Assembly: GCA_902521995.1 (NCBI GenBank)
Contig: CABYTO010000010.1
Span: 1 to 60,381 of the forward strand
Reading direction: 5' to 3'
Source: an uncultured Prochlorococcus sp.
GTDB lineage: Bacteria; Cyanobacteriota; Cyanobacteriia; PCC-6307; Cyanobiaceae
Length of the DNA: 60,381 nt
The position numbers and the translations under genes are program-made. Shown here piece after piece: positions 1 to 10,112 of this stretch (position 1 is its first letter; each line of letters starts with the position of its first letter). Under the pieces are notes generated by a model. It was given only the letters and a program-made list of their open reading frames with translations. It did not search any database and was not told the origin of the DNA.

Positions 1-64
1 AAAATCATTCTCATATGAGTAAATCTTTAATAATAAAGTTTTAATTTATTTTAAAAAAAACATT

Positions 65-793
65 TCAAAGTTTGAAATTATCTCCTAGATAATACTTCTT
101 GACTATTGGATTATCAGCTAATTCACTTGATGAACCGTTAGCTAAAATTTTTCCTTCACTTAATACATATGATTTGTTAGTAATTAGGAGGGTTTCCCTC
201 ACATTATGGTCCGTAATAAGAATCCCCACCCCATCACTGCTTAATTTTAGAATTAGTTTCTTTAGATCATTAACAGCTAGAGGATCAATCCCAGCAAAAG
301 GTTCGTCTAATAACAAATATCTAGGTCCTTTTCTGCCTATAGTGAGAGCCCTTGCAATTTCACACCTCCTCCTTTCTCCTCCTGAAAGTTGATAGCCATA
401 AGTATCTACAAAGTTATTCAAATTAAATTCATTAATTAATTGTTCTCTTCTATTTCTTATCGCTGCTCTACTATAAGATGAATTTTGTAAAGCCAAATCT
501 ATATTATCCTTAACTGTGAGGTCTCTAAATATACTTGCTTCCTGAGTTAAGTACCCTAACCCAAGTCTTGATCTAATTGGTAGAGGAAGATTGGTTATAT
601 TTTTCCCATTCATTAAAATTTCACCTTTATCTGGTTTTATATTCCCAACTGCAAGATTAAAAGTTGTAGTTTTCCCAGCACCATTAGGTCCCATCAAACC
701 TACAACTTCCCCTGGATTAACAGTTATGGAAACATCATTTACAATTAATCTTCCTTTAATTGAGAGGGATACATTATGAATATTTAGGTTCAT
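65..793 (-). CDS. lptB: LptB, lipopolysaccharide-export ABC ATPase
   Basis: ATPase that powers extraction of LPS from the inner membrane by the LptBFG complex; it is cytoplasmic and membrane-associated. At 242 aa it has the usual LptB length. Walker A GPNGAGKT lies at residues 35-42, the ABC signature LSGGE at 136-140, Walker B LLLDEP just before residue 166, and the switch His in ITDHN near 196. The LptB-type GGERRRCEIARAL and FAGIDP stretches separate it from branched-chain amino acid ATPases. It is the last of three same-strand genes (typA, DUF309, lptB). A separate LptA/OstA-like gene sits far away at 42.7 kb. High confidence. Confidence 0.93.
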   Translation of the reverse strand: MNLNIHNVSLSIKGRLIVNDVSITVNPGEVVGLMGPNGAGKTTTFNLAVGNIKPDKGEILMNGKNITNLPLPIRSRLGLGYLTQEASIFRDLTVKDNIDLALQNSSYSRAAIRNRREQLINEFNLNNFVDTYGYQLSGGERRRCEIARALTIGRKGPRYLLLDEPFAGIDPLAVNDLKKLILKLSSDGVGILITDHNVRETLLITNKSYVLSEGKILANGSSSELADNPIVKKYYLGDNFKL

Positions 794-880
794 TTTCCTT
801 GAGATCGATTAGTTTTCTTACTTTCTTGAAAAAAAATTAAATACATAATAATAATTTAATTGAAAAAAAAGATATATTCA

Positions 881-1249
881 TCAAAGGGGTTTCAAAAAAG
901 GCTTATCGCTCTCGTTTAATTGTTCTCTATATTGTAATTTCCTTAATAAATCTTCCAAACATTGGCAGAAGGATTCAAGATCAATCCCTAAATCAATCTT
1001 GGTTCTAGTTTTTATTCTGCCTAAACCCTCTCCAAGCAAAATAGTAGCTCCATTTAAATTACCTTTACTTAAGTGAAACTGAGACACAGATACTTGTAAA
1101 ATTCCTTGGATAACTTGTCTTTCGTCACCATCCACGGAATTCCATATTTCTTCAAAAGCATCATGAGCCTCGTACCACTCATGATTGTTAAAAAGATTTA
1201 AAGCTGTAAAAAGGGAATCTTGAAAACTTTTTGCACTTTCTTCGTTCAT
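881..1249 (-). CDS. DUF309 family protein
   Basis: 122-aa protein whose pattern WYEAHDAFEEIW (residues about 25-36), followed by a QGILQVSVSQFH helix, is the hallmark of the DUF309 family: small all-helical proteins of unknown function, common in cyanobacteria and plastids. It lies 11 bp downstream of typA and about 90 bp upstream of lptB on the same strand, so it is probably co-transcribed. No catalytic role can be proposed from the sequence. Confidence 0.85.
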   Translation of the reverse strand: MNEESAKSFQDSLFTALNLFNNHEWYEAHDAFEEIWNSVDGDERQVIQGILQVSVSQFHLSKGNLNGATILLGEGLGRIKTRTKIDLGIDLESFCQCLEDLLRKLQYREQLNESDKPFLKPL

Positions 1250-1260
1250 TAAAGCAATTA

Positions 1261-3057
1261 CTAATTTTTTTTCTTTTTATTTATTTTTCTCATTCTTATT
1301 GAATCCGGTGTTACCTCTAGCATTTCATCTGGACCAATATATTCGAGTGCTCTTTCAAGGGTAATATCCACAGGTGACTGCAAAGTATCAAGTTCTTCTG
1401 CCCCTGCAGATCTCATATTAGTCAACTGCTTAGTTTTACATATATTTAACTCAAGATCTTGAGGTCGATTATTCTCCCCAATTATCATTCCTTTATAAAC
1501 TTTAACTCCAGGTTTAATGAAATATACACCCCTATCTTCAGCATTCTTTAAAGCATAAAATGTGGCTACACCTTCCTCAAAAGCTATAAGAACGCCATTC
1601 CTTCTGGTTTCAAAGTCTCCTGTTTTAGGTTTATATTCATAAAACGAATGGCTCATGATACCTTCACCTCTGGTTATCCTTACAAACTCCCCGCGAAATC
1701 CAATTAATCCTCTTGATGGTACTAGAAATTCTAATTGAGTTCTACCATCTGAACTTGTCTGCATGTTTTTCATCTCTGCCTTTCTAGATCCAAGTTTTTC
1801 GATGCAAGAACCAACAGATACTTCAGGTACGTCTAAAACCAAAGTCTCTATAGGCTCACATTCAACATTATCAATTTCTCGGAAAATTACTTGAGGTTGT
1901 GAGATTTGAAACTCAAAACCCTCTCTTCTCATAGTTTCAATCAATATCCCTAGATGTAATTCTCCTCTTCCTGAAACTGAGAACCTGTCGGGAGAATCAG
2001 TTTCTTCTACTCTCAAGGCAACATTTGTTAAAAGTTCCCTCTCCAATCTATTTTTCAATTGTCTACTAGTAACAAATTTCCCTTCCTTACCCGCGAATGG
2101 TGAATCATTTACAACAAAAGTCATATTTAAGGTAGGTTCATCAACTTTGATTAATGGAAGAGGATGAGGAGAATCGGGACATGCTATGGTCTCACCAATA
2201 TTGACATCATCGAAACCAGAAACAGCAACAATATCACCTGCAAATGCTTCATTTATATCAATTCTTTGTAATCCCTCAAATCCTAAAAGCTTACTAACCT
2301 TACCTTTTATAGTTTTTCCGTTTTCTTTAATTAAACTAGCTTGTTGGCCATTTTTTATAGTTCCATTGTGGATCTTCCCAATTACTATTCTGCCCAAGAA
2401 ATCAGAATAGTCCAAAGTAGTTATTTGTAGCTGAAGAGGCTTATTAGAATCACCTACTGGAGGAGGAACGTGTCTAATAATAGCTTCAAAAAGAGGCATC
2501 ATATTTTCACTATTAGATTCCATCTCTTCTTTTGCAAAACCAGATAAGCCGCTCCCAAAAAGATAAGGGAAATCACATTGATCATCATCAGCACCTAACT
2601 CCAAAAACAAATCAAGGACCTTATCAATTGCTATTTCTGGTACTACTCGTGGTCTATCAATTTTATTTACAAAGACTATAGGCCTTAGTCCTTTTTCTAA
2701 TGCCTTTTTTAAAACAAATCTTGTCTGAGGCATAGGTCCCTCATTTGCATCAACAATAAGCAGACAACCATCAACCATTCCCAAAACCCTTTCAACTTCT
2801 CCTCCAAAATCAGCATGTCCAGGTGTATCTATAATATTTATTCTGGTATCTTTATAGTTAACTGCAGTATTTTTTGAGAGAATCGTTATCCCCCTTTCTC
2901 TTTCAAGATCATTTGAATCCATTACACATGTAGGGATAACTTCATTGTCTCTAAATATTCCTGATTGAGATAACAATGCATCTACAAGAGTTGTCTTCCC
3001 ATGATCTACGTGAGCAATAATTGCAACATTTCTAATTTCTTTTATCGAAGATGACAT
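1261..3057 (-). CDS. typA: TypA/BipA ribosome-binding translational GTPase
   Basis: Translational GTPase that acts on the ribosome and matters under stress and during ribosome assembly. 598 aa, the typical BipA length. The G1 motif AHVDHGKTT is near residues 15-23, followed by RERGITI (switch I), [14 protein letters not shown] (G3) and NKIDRP (G4). The C-terminal half carries the BipA/EF-G-like domains ([20 protein letters not shown], and [10 protein letters not shown] near residue 455). The start is the ATG whose product begins [16 protein letters not shown]. It is probably the first gene of a typA-DUF309-lptB unit. Confidence 0.96.
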   Translation of the reverse strand: MSSSIKEIRNVAIIAHVDHGKTTLVDALLSQSGIFRDNEVIPTCVMDSNDLERERGITILSKNTAVNYKDTRINIIDTPGHADFGGEVERVLGMVDGCLLIVDANEGPMPQTRFVLKKALEKGLRPIVFVNKIDRPRVVPEIAIDKVLDLFLELGADDDQCDFPYLFGSGLSGFAKEEMESNSENMMPLFEAIIRHVPPPVGDSNKPLQLQITTLDYSDFLGRIVIGKIHNGTIKNGQQASLIKENGKTIKGKVSKLLGFEGLQRIDINEAFAGDIVAVSGFDDVNIGETIACPDSPHPLPLIKVDEPTLNMTFVVNDSPFAGKEGKFVTSRQLKNRLERELLTNVALRVEETDSPDRFSVSGRGELHLGILIETMRREGFEFQISQPQVIFREIDNVECEPIETLVLDVPEVSVGSCIEKLGSRKAEMKNMQTSSDGRTQLEFLVPSRGLIGFRGEFVRITRGEGIMSHSFYEYKPKTGDFETRRNGVLIAFEEGVATFYALKNAEDRGVYFIKPGVKVYKGMIIGENNRPQDLELNICKTKQLTNMRSAGAEELDTLQSPVDITLERALEYIGPDEMLEVTPDSIRMRKINKKKKN

Positions 3058-3184
3058 TTATAGAATTTATATAAATATTAGATTGACTTTATTAAGGCTA
3101 ACTCAAAGTATGCTTATTATGAGAATTTCTCTTTAAGACTTTGAAAAATATAATTTATTGATTAATTAAATTAATCAATTAGAT

Positions 3185-3898
3185 TTATAATTTTCTATTT
3201 GAGCTTTCAAAAACTTTTAATGCTTCAATTGACCCCTCATATCTCCAATGCCAGGGTTCGTAATCTATATATTTATTGTCTTTGTTGAAAGATAACTTAA
3301 AGTGAAACTTAGCTGCATTTTTTATTAACCATCTAAAGGCTTCAGTATTTTCAAAGTCGGTTTCAAAGTCTGTCTCTCTTTTAGTAGCATCACCAATGTC
3401 GATTGCGAATCCAGTACTATGTTCGGAATACCCTGGAGGGGCTGAAACTCTAGCTCTTTCTGACGCTTCTTGATTTCTAATAGATTTTAAAGAATAAAAG
3501 ATATCGTTTTGCAAATTTATTGATCTATAACCACTCAAGAAGACTAAATATATCCCATCCTTTTTGGCTTCTTCTCTCATCTTTAGTAGAGAATCGCGCA
3601 TATCCATATGAACTTCAATATTAGGCTCAATTAAAACTAGTTTCTCCTTAGAAATTTCCGCATAGGGTAAATGACCTAAAATTCTATGGTCGTGATTTAT
3701 CTGAGCCTGAAAATTGAGATTATCAAGAGATCCTAATTCTATATTTTTAATTAATCGCAATGTAGCGACAGAAAAGATAAGAAAAAGAAATGGAGAAAAT
3801 ATTAATAGTTTTTTTAATAATGTTGAATTTGGATTATTTAGGTAAGTTCTTTTGGCAAGTGGTATATCAAATTGATCGATATCTTTGTTTAGTTCCAA
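3185..3898 (-). CDS. VanY-like D-alanyl-D-alanine carboxypeptidase (M15B)
   Basis: Zinc peptidase expected to trim the terminal D-Ala from peptidoglycan stem peptides. 237 aa with one N-terminal membrane anchor (about residues 29-49), placing the catalytic domain in the periplasm. M15 motifs are intact: SGYRS (R125), SEHSTGFAIDIGD with zinc ligands H160 and D167, and EPWHW with likely general base E214 and ligand H217. There is no VanS/R or VanHAX context, so a cell-wall housekeeping role is more likely than vancomycin resistance. It is divergent from chlP. Confidence 0.87.
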   Translation of the reverse strand: MELNKDIDQFDIPLAKRTYLNNPNSTLLKKLLIFSPFLFLIFSVATLRLIKNIELGSLDNLNFQAQINHDHRILGHLPYAEISKEKLVLIEPNIEVHMDMRDSLLKMREEAKKDGIYLVFLSGYRSINLQNDIFYSLKSIRNQEASERARVSAPPGYSEHSTGFAIDIGDATKRETDFETDFENTEAFRWLIKNAAKFHFKLSFNKDNKYIDYEPWHWRYEGSIEALKVFESSNRKL

Positions 3899-4009
3899 TA
3901 TTTAGAAGTGAATTTGGAAAAGATATTTCGATATTAACTATTATTTTAAGAAATGCACTTTTATAAGCAAAAAAGATGTAGTTTTTATATACAGTATTAT
4001 TTTTTTCAT

Positions 4010-5350
4010 ATGTTGAGGGTAGCTGTTATTGGTGGAGGTCCAAGTGGTTCATGTGCGGCAGAAATACTTGCTAAAGCTGGAATAAAAACTTGGCTCTTCG
4101 AGAGAAAATTAGATAATGCGAAACCATGTGGAGGAGCAATTCCACTTTGCATGGTCGAAGAATTTGATTTACCTGAGTCAATTATTGATAGAAAAGTAAG
4201 GCATATGAGAATGATATCTCCATCAAATAGAGAAGTAGATATAAGCTTAGATAGAGTTTACGGGAAAAGTGATAATGAGTTTATTGGGATGTGTAGAAGA
4301 GAAGTTATGGATGCCTTTATGCGCAACAGAGCATCAGATCTTGGTGCTACATTAATAAATGGATTAGTTACTTCTATTGATACTGGCGATAATAATCAAG
4401 GGCCATATAAGCTTTCCTACTCAGATTTTACGAATGGAGATAAAAAAGGGGAACTAAAAGAGCTTACTGTTGACCTTTTGATCGGAGCTGATGGAGCCAA
4501 TAGCAGAGTCGCAAAAGCAATGGATGCAGGTGATTACAAAGTTGCTATAGCATTTCAGGAAAGAATTAAATTGCCTAAAGAAGAAATGAGTTACTACGAA
4601 GATCTTGCTGAAATGTATGTTGGAACTGATGTTTCTCCTGATTTTTATGGGTGGGTATTTCCTAAATATGACCATGTTGCTGTGGGCACAGGAACCATGC
4701 AAAAGAATCAGTCATTAATTAAAGGACTTCAAGAGGGTGTAAGGAATAGGGCAAAGAAAAGACTTGTTAATGGTGAAGTAATAAAGGTAGAAGCTCACCC
4801 TATTCCAGAGCATCCAAGGCCTAGAAGGGTAGTTGGGAGAATGGCATTGGTTGGTGATGCAGCTGGTTATGTTACAAAAAGTTCTGGAGAGGGTATTTAT
4901 TTTGCTGCAAAAAGCGGAAGAATGTGTGCCGAGGAAATTGTTGAAGCATCAAAAAATGGTCAAGTAATTCCATCAGAAAAAGATTTAAAAAACTATCTTA
5001 AAAAATGGGATAAAAAATATGGCACAACTTATAAGGTACTAGAAATCCTTCAAAATATTTTCTACAGAAATGATTCTGCTAGAGAAGCCTTTGTTGAGAT
5101 GTGTGATGACATGGATGTTCAAAGACTTACTTTTGATAGTTACTTATACAAAAGAGTTGTCTCTATGAAACCATTACAGCAGCTTAAAATTACGATGCTT
5201 ACACTTGGTTCGATTTTAAGAGGGAAAGCCCTTGCGCCCTTAAAATATAAACCTGTAGATAGTGCTGTTAGGGAAAATAAAGAGGTAGAAAAAATGCTAG
5301 AAAATTATTCAATAAAGGGAGGAATTAAAGTTAAGAGTTCAAAAGTGTAA
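4010..5350 (+). CDS. chlP: ChlP, geranylgeranyl reductase
   Basis: Reduces the geranylgeranyl group to phytyl for chlorophyll and tocopherol synthesis; FAD/NADPH-dependent and thylakoid-associated. The chosen ATG gives 446 aa starting MLRVAVIGGGPSGSCAAE, which puts the GxGxxG dinucleotide fold at the very N-terminus as in the family; an in-frame ATG 57 bp upstream would add an unlikely 19-residue leader. Further FAD motifs are KPCGGAIP, LLIGADGANSRVAK and RRVVGRMALVGDAAGYVTKSSGEGI. Its 3' end overlaps the convergent glyS gene by 20 bp. Confidence 0.95.
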   Translation: MLRVAVIGGGPSGSCAAEILAKAGIKTWLFERKLDNAKPCGGAIPLCMVEEFDLPESIIDRKVRHMRMISPSNREVDISLDRVYGKSDNEFIGMCRREVMDAFMRNRASDLGATLINGLVTSIDTGDNNQGPYKLSYSDFTNGDKKGELKELTVDLLIGADGANSRVAKAMDAGDYKVAIAFQERIKLPKEEMSYYEDLAEMYVGTDVSPDFYGWVFPKYDHVAVGTGTMQKNQSLIKGLQEGVRNRAKKRLVNGEVIKVEAHPIPEHPRPRRVVGRMALVGDAAGYVTKSSGEGIYFAAKSGRMCAEEIVEASKNGQVIPSEKDLKNYLKKWDKKYGTTYKVLEILQNIFYRNDSAREAFVEMCDDMDVQRLTFDSYLYKRVVSMKPLQQLKITMLTLGSILRGKALAPLKYKPVDSAVRENKEVEKMLENYSIKGGIKVKSSKV

Positions 5351-7493
5351 AGTCGGCAATTTTTAGAGAATAATTTCTAATTAAGCTCAACAAATTGAGT
5401 CTATTATTTCTTATATTTAAATCCTCTGACATTATTAGGACTCCCTTTTCATTATCAAATATATCCTCGATAGTATTTACATTAATCTCAAACAAATTAA
5501 GAAGTTCCAAATAATTGCAATAACCTTCTGAAAAAAGTTTTTCTAATTCTCCAATAAATTCAAAAACTTTGAATTCACAATCTTTTTCAAAAAGTTTTGT
5601 GTTTATATAATCTCTTGTTGAGAGAACGTCTATTGAAATATCACTTTTATTTGCTAATTTGCTTACCCTAGTAATTACCTTCTGGATTTCAACGAAATTA
5701 TCCTTTTCGTTAAAATTGATAATAGAATTAATTCTATTTTTAAGATCAACAATATTCAACACTCTTTTTTGAGATAATTCATCAGAAGAGCAAACGGCCT
5801 TTATTAATTCTTTACTTAGTGATATTTCTTCTAGATGACTAACAATTCTTTGAACTAAAAATTCATTTAAATCATTAAGTACTGTTTCTTTTGAGAAGTT
5901 TAAATTCGGAAATACGATTTTCCAAAAATCAATAAGTTCGTTGAATAATTTATCTAAAGGTAAATCAAATTCATAATCCCAAATTATTTTAATCACTCCA
6001 TTCAAATTTCTTCTTAAAGCATAAGGATCAGATGATCCACTAGGACGTTTACCAGAAATAAATATACTTATTAAAGTTTCAACCTTATCTGCTATGGAAA
6101 CTATTGCACCATATTTTGTGGAGGGCAAAGCATCTTTATAAAAAGAAGGTAAATAATGTTCAGCGACAGCCAAGCAAACATCATCACTAAATCCCTCATA
6201 TTTAAGATATTTACCACCCATTATTCCTTGCAGCTCAGGGAATTCGTAAACAATTTCGCTACATAAGTCGTTTTTGCAGTATTTAGCAGCTTCTATTATT
6301 TTTTTTTCTTCTAAAGACTTATCATTTAAAAATTTAAGAATTTTTTTTGTAACTCCCTCTATCCTCTCTACCCTCTGAAAAATATTTCCAAGTCCTTTCA
6401 AATATGAAACAGATTTAAGCTTCTCATTTCTTTGAATTGAAGCAACTTTTTTGTCACTTTCTACGAAAAACTTTGCATCTGAAAACCTTGCCCTTAATAC
6501 TTTCTCATTACCTTTGGCAATATTATTATTTGATTCTTCAAGACCATTTGAAATAACACAGAAAGTTGTACTAATATTTTTTTCAGAGCTTAAATCTAGT
6601 TTAGAAAAACTTTCGTTTTTAAATAAAAGAGGAACGTATCTCTGATGAATTTTCATGACTGTTGAGAGAACTTCAACAGGAAGATCAAGAAATTCATTAC
6701 TAAATTTGCCAATAATTAAGTCTGGCCATTCAACTAAATCAGTTAGTTCATTTAGTAATCCTTCTGAAAGGTCAGGTTTAAGATTTAAAGATTTAGATGC
6801 CTGATTTATTAAACTTTCAATTTTTTCTTTTCTTTCTTTTCGAATAGCTAGAACTCTACTTCGTTTCAATAATTCAAAAAAATCATCAGTTTTCTGAACT
6901 TCTAAAACTTCATTGATTAATCTATGACTTTTTGTTTTATTACTTATTTTAATTTTTGGATCACATTCATCAAATTCAAAATCAAGAATTTCATCATTAT
7001 AAATAGAGGCAATCCACCTAATAGGTCTTGAAAATTTTATGTTCCCACCCCCCCATTTCATAAATCGAGGACCTTGAAGACTCTTTACTAATTTTGGGAT
7101 AATCGAAGACAAAGAAATTTTTGTTGATAGTCCTTTCTCAATTTTCTTTCCAAATACAAAAGCACCCTTTTCCGTGTTTTTTATTTCTAGCTCACCTACA
7201 TCTATATCTAAGCTATTGGCAAATCCTAAAGCAGCATTAGTAGGACATCCATCTAAATAAGCTAAATTTGCTTTAGGACCTTTTCTTTCTATTATCATAT
7301 CTTCTGCATAATCAACTAAACCTTCGAGAAGTAGAACTATCCTCCTTGGTGTGGAGGTAACAACTATTTGTTCGAATTTTATTAACTTTTTATCCAATTC
7401 AAATTCTATTAGAGATTTAAATTGTTCTAGAACAGAATGAGAAAATTTTGCGGGCAACTCTTCTGTTCCTATCTCAAGTAAATATTTAGACAA
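5331..7493 (-). CDS. glyS: Glycine-tRNA ligase beta subunit
   Basis: Beta subunit of the bacterial alpha2beta2 glycyl-tRNA synthetase. 720 aa, full length for the family. It begins MSKYLLEIGTEELPAKF, the diagnostic GlyS N-terminus, and contains PTRRIVLLLEGL-like and KGPKANLAYLDG motifs, GPRFMKWGGGNIKFSRPIRW, the HD-like region YEFPELQGIMGGKYLKYEG and GSSDPYALRRNLNGVIKII. The alpha subunit gene glyQ is not in this window. It is convergent with chlP, with the two coding ends overlapping by 20 bp. Confidence 0.96.
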   Translation of the reverse strand: MSKYLLEIGTEELPAKFSHSVLEQFKSLIEFELDKKLIKFEQIVVTSTPRRIVLLLEGLVDYAEDMIIERKGPKANLAYLDGCPTNAALGFANSLDIDVGELEIKNTEKGAFVFGKKIEKGLSTKISLSSIIPKLVKSLQGPRFMKWGGGNIKFSRPIRWIASIYNDEILDFEFDECDPKIKISNKTKSHRLINEVLEVQKTDDFFELLKRSRVLAIRKERKEKIESLINQASKSLNLKPDLSEGLLNELTDLVEWPDLIIGKFSNEFLDLPVEVLSTVMKIHQRYVPLLFKNESFSKLDLSSEKNISTTFCVISNGLEESNNNIAKGNEKVLRARFSDAKFFVESDKKVASIQRNEKLKSVSYLKGLGNIFQRVERIEGVTKKILKFLNDKSLEEKKIIEAAKYCKNDLCSEIVYEFPELQGIMGGKYLKYEGFSDDVCLAVAEHYLPSFYKDALPSTKYGAIVSIADKVETLISIFISGKRPSGSSDPYALRRNLNGVIKIIWDYEFDLPLDKLFNELIDFWKIVFPNLNFSKETVLNDLNEFLVQRIVSHLEEISLSKELIKAVCSSDELSQKRVLNIVDLKNRINSIINFNEKDNFVEIQKVITRVSKLANKSDISIDVLSTRDYINTKLFEKDCEFKVFEFIGELEKLFSEGYCNYLELLNLFEINVNTIEDIFDNEKGVLIMSEDLNIRNNRLNLLSLIRNYSLKIADFTLLNS

Positions 7494-7580
7494 GAAAAAA
7501 ATTTGACTTCACTTACTATAATTTACTACCAGTTAAATAAGCTTTTCGCTAATGTATAAAAAGAGATATGTTTTGGTCCT

Positions 7581-9368
7581 TTGATCAAGGTTGAGAAAGT
7601 AAAAAAGAAAAAAGATTCTGCAAAGGAAGAGACTGTTTGCTTAGCAAATGGACTGGAAGTTTCTAAATTTGAAAATTTTAAAAAAAGTAGCCAATTTCTT
7701 AAGGAACCACTTGCTACAGAATTAGTCAATGAAAGTGATCACTTTACCAATGATGCAGTTCAGTTATTAAAATTTCATGGTAGTTATCAACAAGATAACA
7801 GGGAAAATAGAAGGCCGGGCAAAAGTAAAGATTGGCAAATGATGCTTAGGTTAAGAAATCCGGGCGGTGAAGTCCCTGGGAAATTATTTTTAGCATTAGA
7901 TGAATTATCTGACAAGCTAGGTAATGGAACACTTAGGGCCACTACAAGACAAGCCTTTCAAATGCATGGAATCAGAAAGGAGAACCTAAAGGAAGTAATT
8001 CAAACTATTGTAAATTCAATGGGCTCCACATTAGCTGCATGCGGAGACATTAATAGAAATGTTATGGCCCCTGCGGCTCCATTTGATTCGCCAGACTATA
8101 ATATTGCAAGAGCATTGGCAAAAAAAGTTGCAGATCTTCTCACCCCAATGGCTGGCCAAGGCACTTTTCTAGAACTTTGGGCTGATGGAGATTTAGAGTA
8201 CACCATAAAGCCTGATAAAGATATTGAAGCAATTAGGGAGCTCCAATTCAAAGATAATGTTTTTAGTGGAATAAAAGATGAGCCTCTTTATGGTTCAACT
8301 TATTTACCTAGAAAATTCAAATGTGCCGTGACAGTTCCTGGGGATAATTCTGTTGATCTTCTTACCAATGACATAGGAATAGTTGCCTTTACTTCTAAAG
8401 ATGGAAACTTAGAAGGATGCAACTTCTATGTTGGAGGTGGTATGGGTCGCACTCATAATAATGAGGAGACCTTTGCCAGAATTGCAGATCCACTTGGATA
8501 TGTTGAAGAACCTGATGTTTATGAATTAATACAAAGCATTGTGGCTATTCAAAGAGATTATGGTGATAGAAAATCAAGAAAAAATTCGAGAATGAAATAT
8601 CTTCTTCATAGAAAAGGTATTAAATGGTTCAAAAAGATACTTTCTGATAAGTATTTCAAAAAAGAAATTAAAAAAATTAGAAAAGAACCTGATAAGGTTC
8701 TTATTGATTACCTAGGTTGGCATAAACAAAATAAAACTTCCCATTTCGTAGGTTTACCATTATTATCAGGAAGATTATCTGGAGAAAAGAAGAATACCAT
8801 CACAAGTATCGTTAAAAAATATAATTTAGATTTAAGACTCACACCTAATCAAGATATTTTACTTTGTAACATCCCCAATAAAAACAAAGGTGAAATTCAA
8901 AAATCTCTATCAAAAATTGGATATGATAATTTAGAAAACATTAATGAAATACAAAGACACGCTTTAGCTTGTCCTGCTTTACCACTTTGTGGTCTTGCAA
9001 TGACTGAAGCTGAAAGAATATTACCTGATGTACTAGAAAGGATTGAAAATTTACTATTAGATCTAAAAATACAAAAAACAATATTATTCAGAATGACAGG
9101 ATGTCCGAATGGATGTACCAGGCCTTATATGGCCGAATTAGCACTTGTTGGAAGTGGTCAAAACAAATACCAATTATGGTTGGGGGGAAGTAAAAATCTA
9201 CAAAGGCTTGCTAAACCTTTTTTACAAAGAATGGAACTTAACGATTTAGAAAAAACTCTTCAACCACTATTTGATAATTGGAAGAGTAATTTGGATTTGG
9301 ATTTCGGAGATTTTATAAATACTCAAGATGAAAATTATATATTAAATTTACTAGATGAAAATCAGTAG
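7581..9368 (+). CDS. sir: Ferredoxin-sulfite reductase
   Basis: Six-electron reduction of sulfite to sulfide with ferredoxin as donor, in assimilatory sulfur metabolism. 595 aa. The siroheme/4Fe-4S ligands appear as CPALPLC and, about 65 residues later, TGCPNGCTRPYMAEL. The substrate-binding arginines are in the N-terminal repeat (LRATTRQAFQMHGI). The only usable start upstream of the conserved region is a TTG, because an in-frame stop lies 8 codons before it; this weak start could lower translation. It converges on the VanX-like gene with 3 bp between the ends. The nitrite reductase alternative is less likely because the N-terminal KSKDWQMMLRLRNPGG pattern fits sulfite reductases. Confidence 0.92.
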   Translation: MIKVEKVKKKKDSAKEETVCLANGLEVSKFENFKKSSQFLKEPLATELVNESDHFTNDAVQLLKFHGSYQQDNRENRRPGKSKDWQMMLRLRNPGGEVPGKLFLALDELSDKLGNGTLRATTRQAFQMHGIRKENLKEVIQTIVNSMGSTLAACGDINRNVMAPAAPFDSPDYNIARALAKKVADLLTPMAGQGTFLELWADGDLEYTIKPDKDIEAIRELQFKDNVFSGIKDEPLYGSTYLPRKFKCAVTVPGDNSVDLLTNDIGIVAFTSKDGNLEGCNFYVGGGMGRTHNNEETFARIADPLGYVEEPDVYELIQSIVAIQRDYGDRKSRKNSRMKYLLHRKGIKWFKKILSDKYFKKEIKKIRKEPDKVLIDYLGWHKQNKTSHFVGLPLLSGRLSGEKKNTITSIVKKYNLDLRLTPNQDILLCNIPNKNKGEIQKSLSKIGYDNLENINEIQRHALACPALPLCGLAMTEAERILPDVLERIENLLLDLKIQKTILFRMTGCPNGCTRPYMAELALVGSGQNKYQLWLGGSKNLQRLAKPFLQRMELNDLEKTLQPLFDNWKSNLDLDFGDFINTQDENYILNLLDENQ

Positions 9369-9371
9369 AAT

Positions 9372-10055
9372 TTAAATTTTTCCGTAGAGGGCATTTGCTT
9401 TTTTATTTTTCCATGCCCATAATTGATCACCATAACTAAAATGCCACCATTCATTAGGATGTTGAGCAAATCCGAATTTAGTCATAATTTCCCTTAATAA
9501 ATTTCTTCTACTATTCCAAATTATTGCTCCTTCTTTCTTCATGTTTGCATAAAAATAAGGATTTGAGGTCTCGTCCATTTGATCAACCATGCTTCCCATT
9601 TCGACAAGATTTCCGTCTTTATCTGATAAACAAACATCCAATGCACCCCCAGTGGAATGAGGGGGAGGACACTTAGCGTCATGAGAAGGATATGCCCAAA
9701 ATTTTTCAACTTTTTTTAAAATGGATGGATGAGATTTTATATTTTCAAAAGAAATATCAATATCAGATTTTTCACACTCTAATAAAAATGCTCTATTAAA
9801 CATAAATTCTTGGACTTCTAAAGGTCGCCAACTATCATAAATTAAAAGGTTAAAACTACTCTTTGATATCAAATAATCATTTACTTTTACTAATCTATTT
9901 ACAACCTCCTCTCTTAATTTCCAAATAGAAGTTTTATCTTTGTAAGGTGCTCCTAAATGAAAGTAAGGGTGGGGATCTAAAAACTTTAGGCAGCTAGGTA
10001 TAGCTATTAATTTTTCTCCATTATCTTTAATTGGTATTTTATTCCAAATTTTCAA
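9372..10055 (-). CDS. VanX/DdpX-like D-Ala-D-Ala dipeptidase (M15D)
   Basis: Zinc dipeptidase predicted to hydrolyse D-Ala-D-Ala. 227 aa with no signal peptide, so cytoplasmic. The complete VanX catalytic set is visible: YDSWRP (R77), PPHSTGGALD with ligands H133 and D140, and HPNEWWHF with catalytic E202 and ligand H205. This fits peptidoglycan recycling or use of D-Ala-D-Ala as a nutrient, as proposed for DdpX-type enzymes. It lies 57 bp downstream of recG on the same strand. It is the second M15 peptidase within 6 kb, but of a different subfamily from the VanY-like one. Confidence 0.9.
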   Translation of the reverse strand: MKIWNKIPIKDNGEKLIAIPSCLKFLDPHPYFHLGAPYKDKTSIWKLREEVVNRLVKVNDYLISKSSFNLLIYDSWRPLEVQEFMFNRAFLLECEKSDIDISFENIKSHPSILKKVEKFWAYPSHDAKCPPPHSTGGALDVCLSDKDGNLVEMGSMVDQMDETSNPYFYANMKKEGAIIWNSRRNLLREIMTKFGFAQHPNEWWHFSYGDQLWAWKNKKANALYGKI

Positions 10056-10112
10056 TTGAAATTTGCAATTGATTTATGGTGACATATATATCAAAAATTA
10101 CAATGATAGTTT

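Noticed and set aside
3185..10055. Vancomycin resistance from VanX- and VanY-like genes
   Set aside because: No VanH/VanA ligase or VanRS system nearby, the two genes are separated by unrelated core genes, and both families occur widely in non-resistant bacteria.
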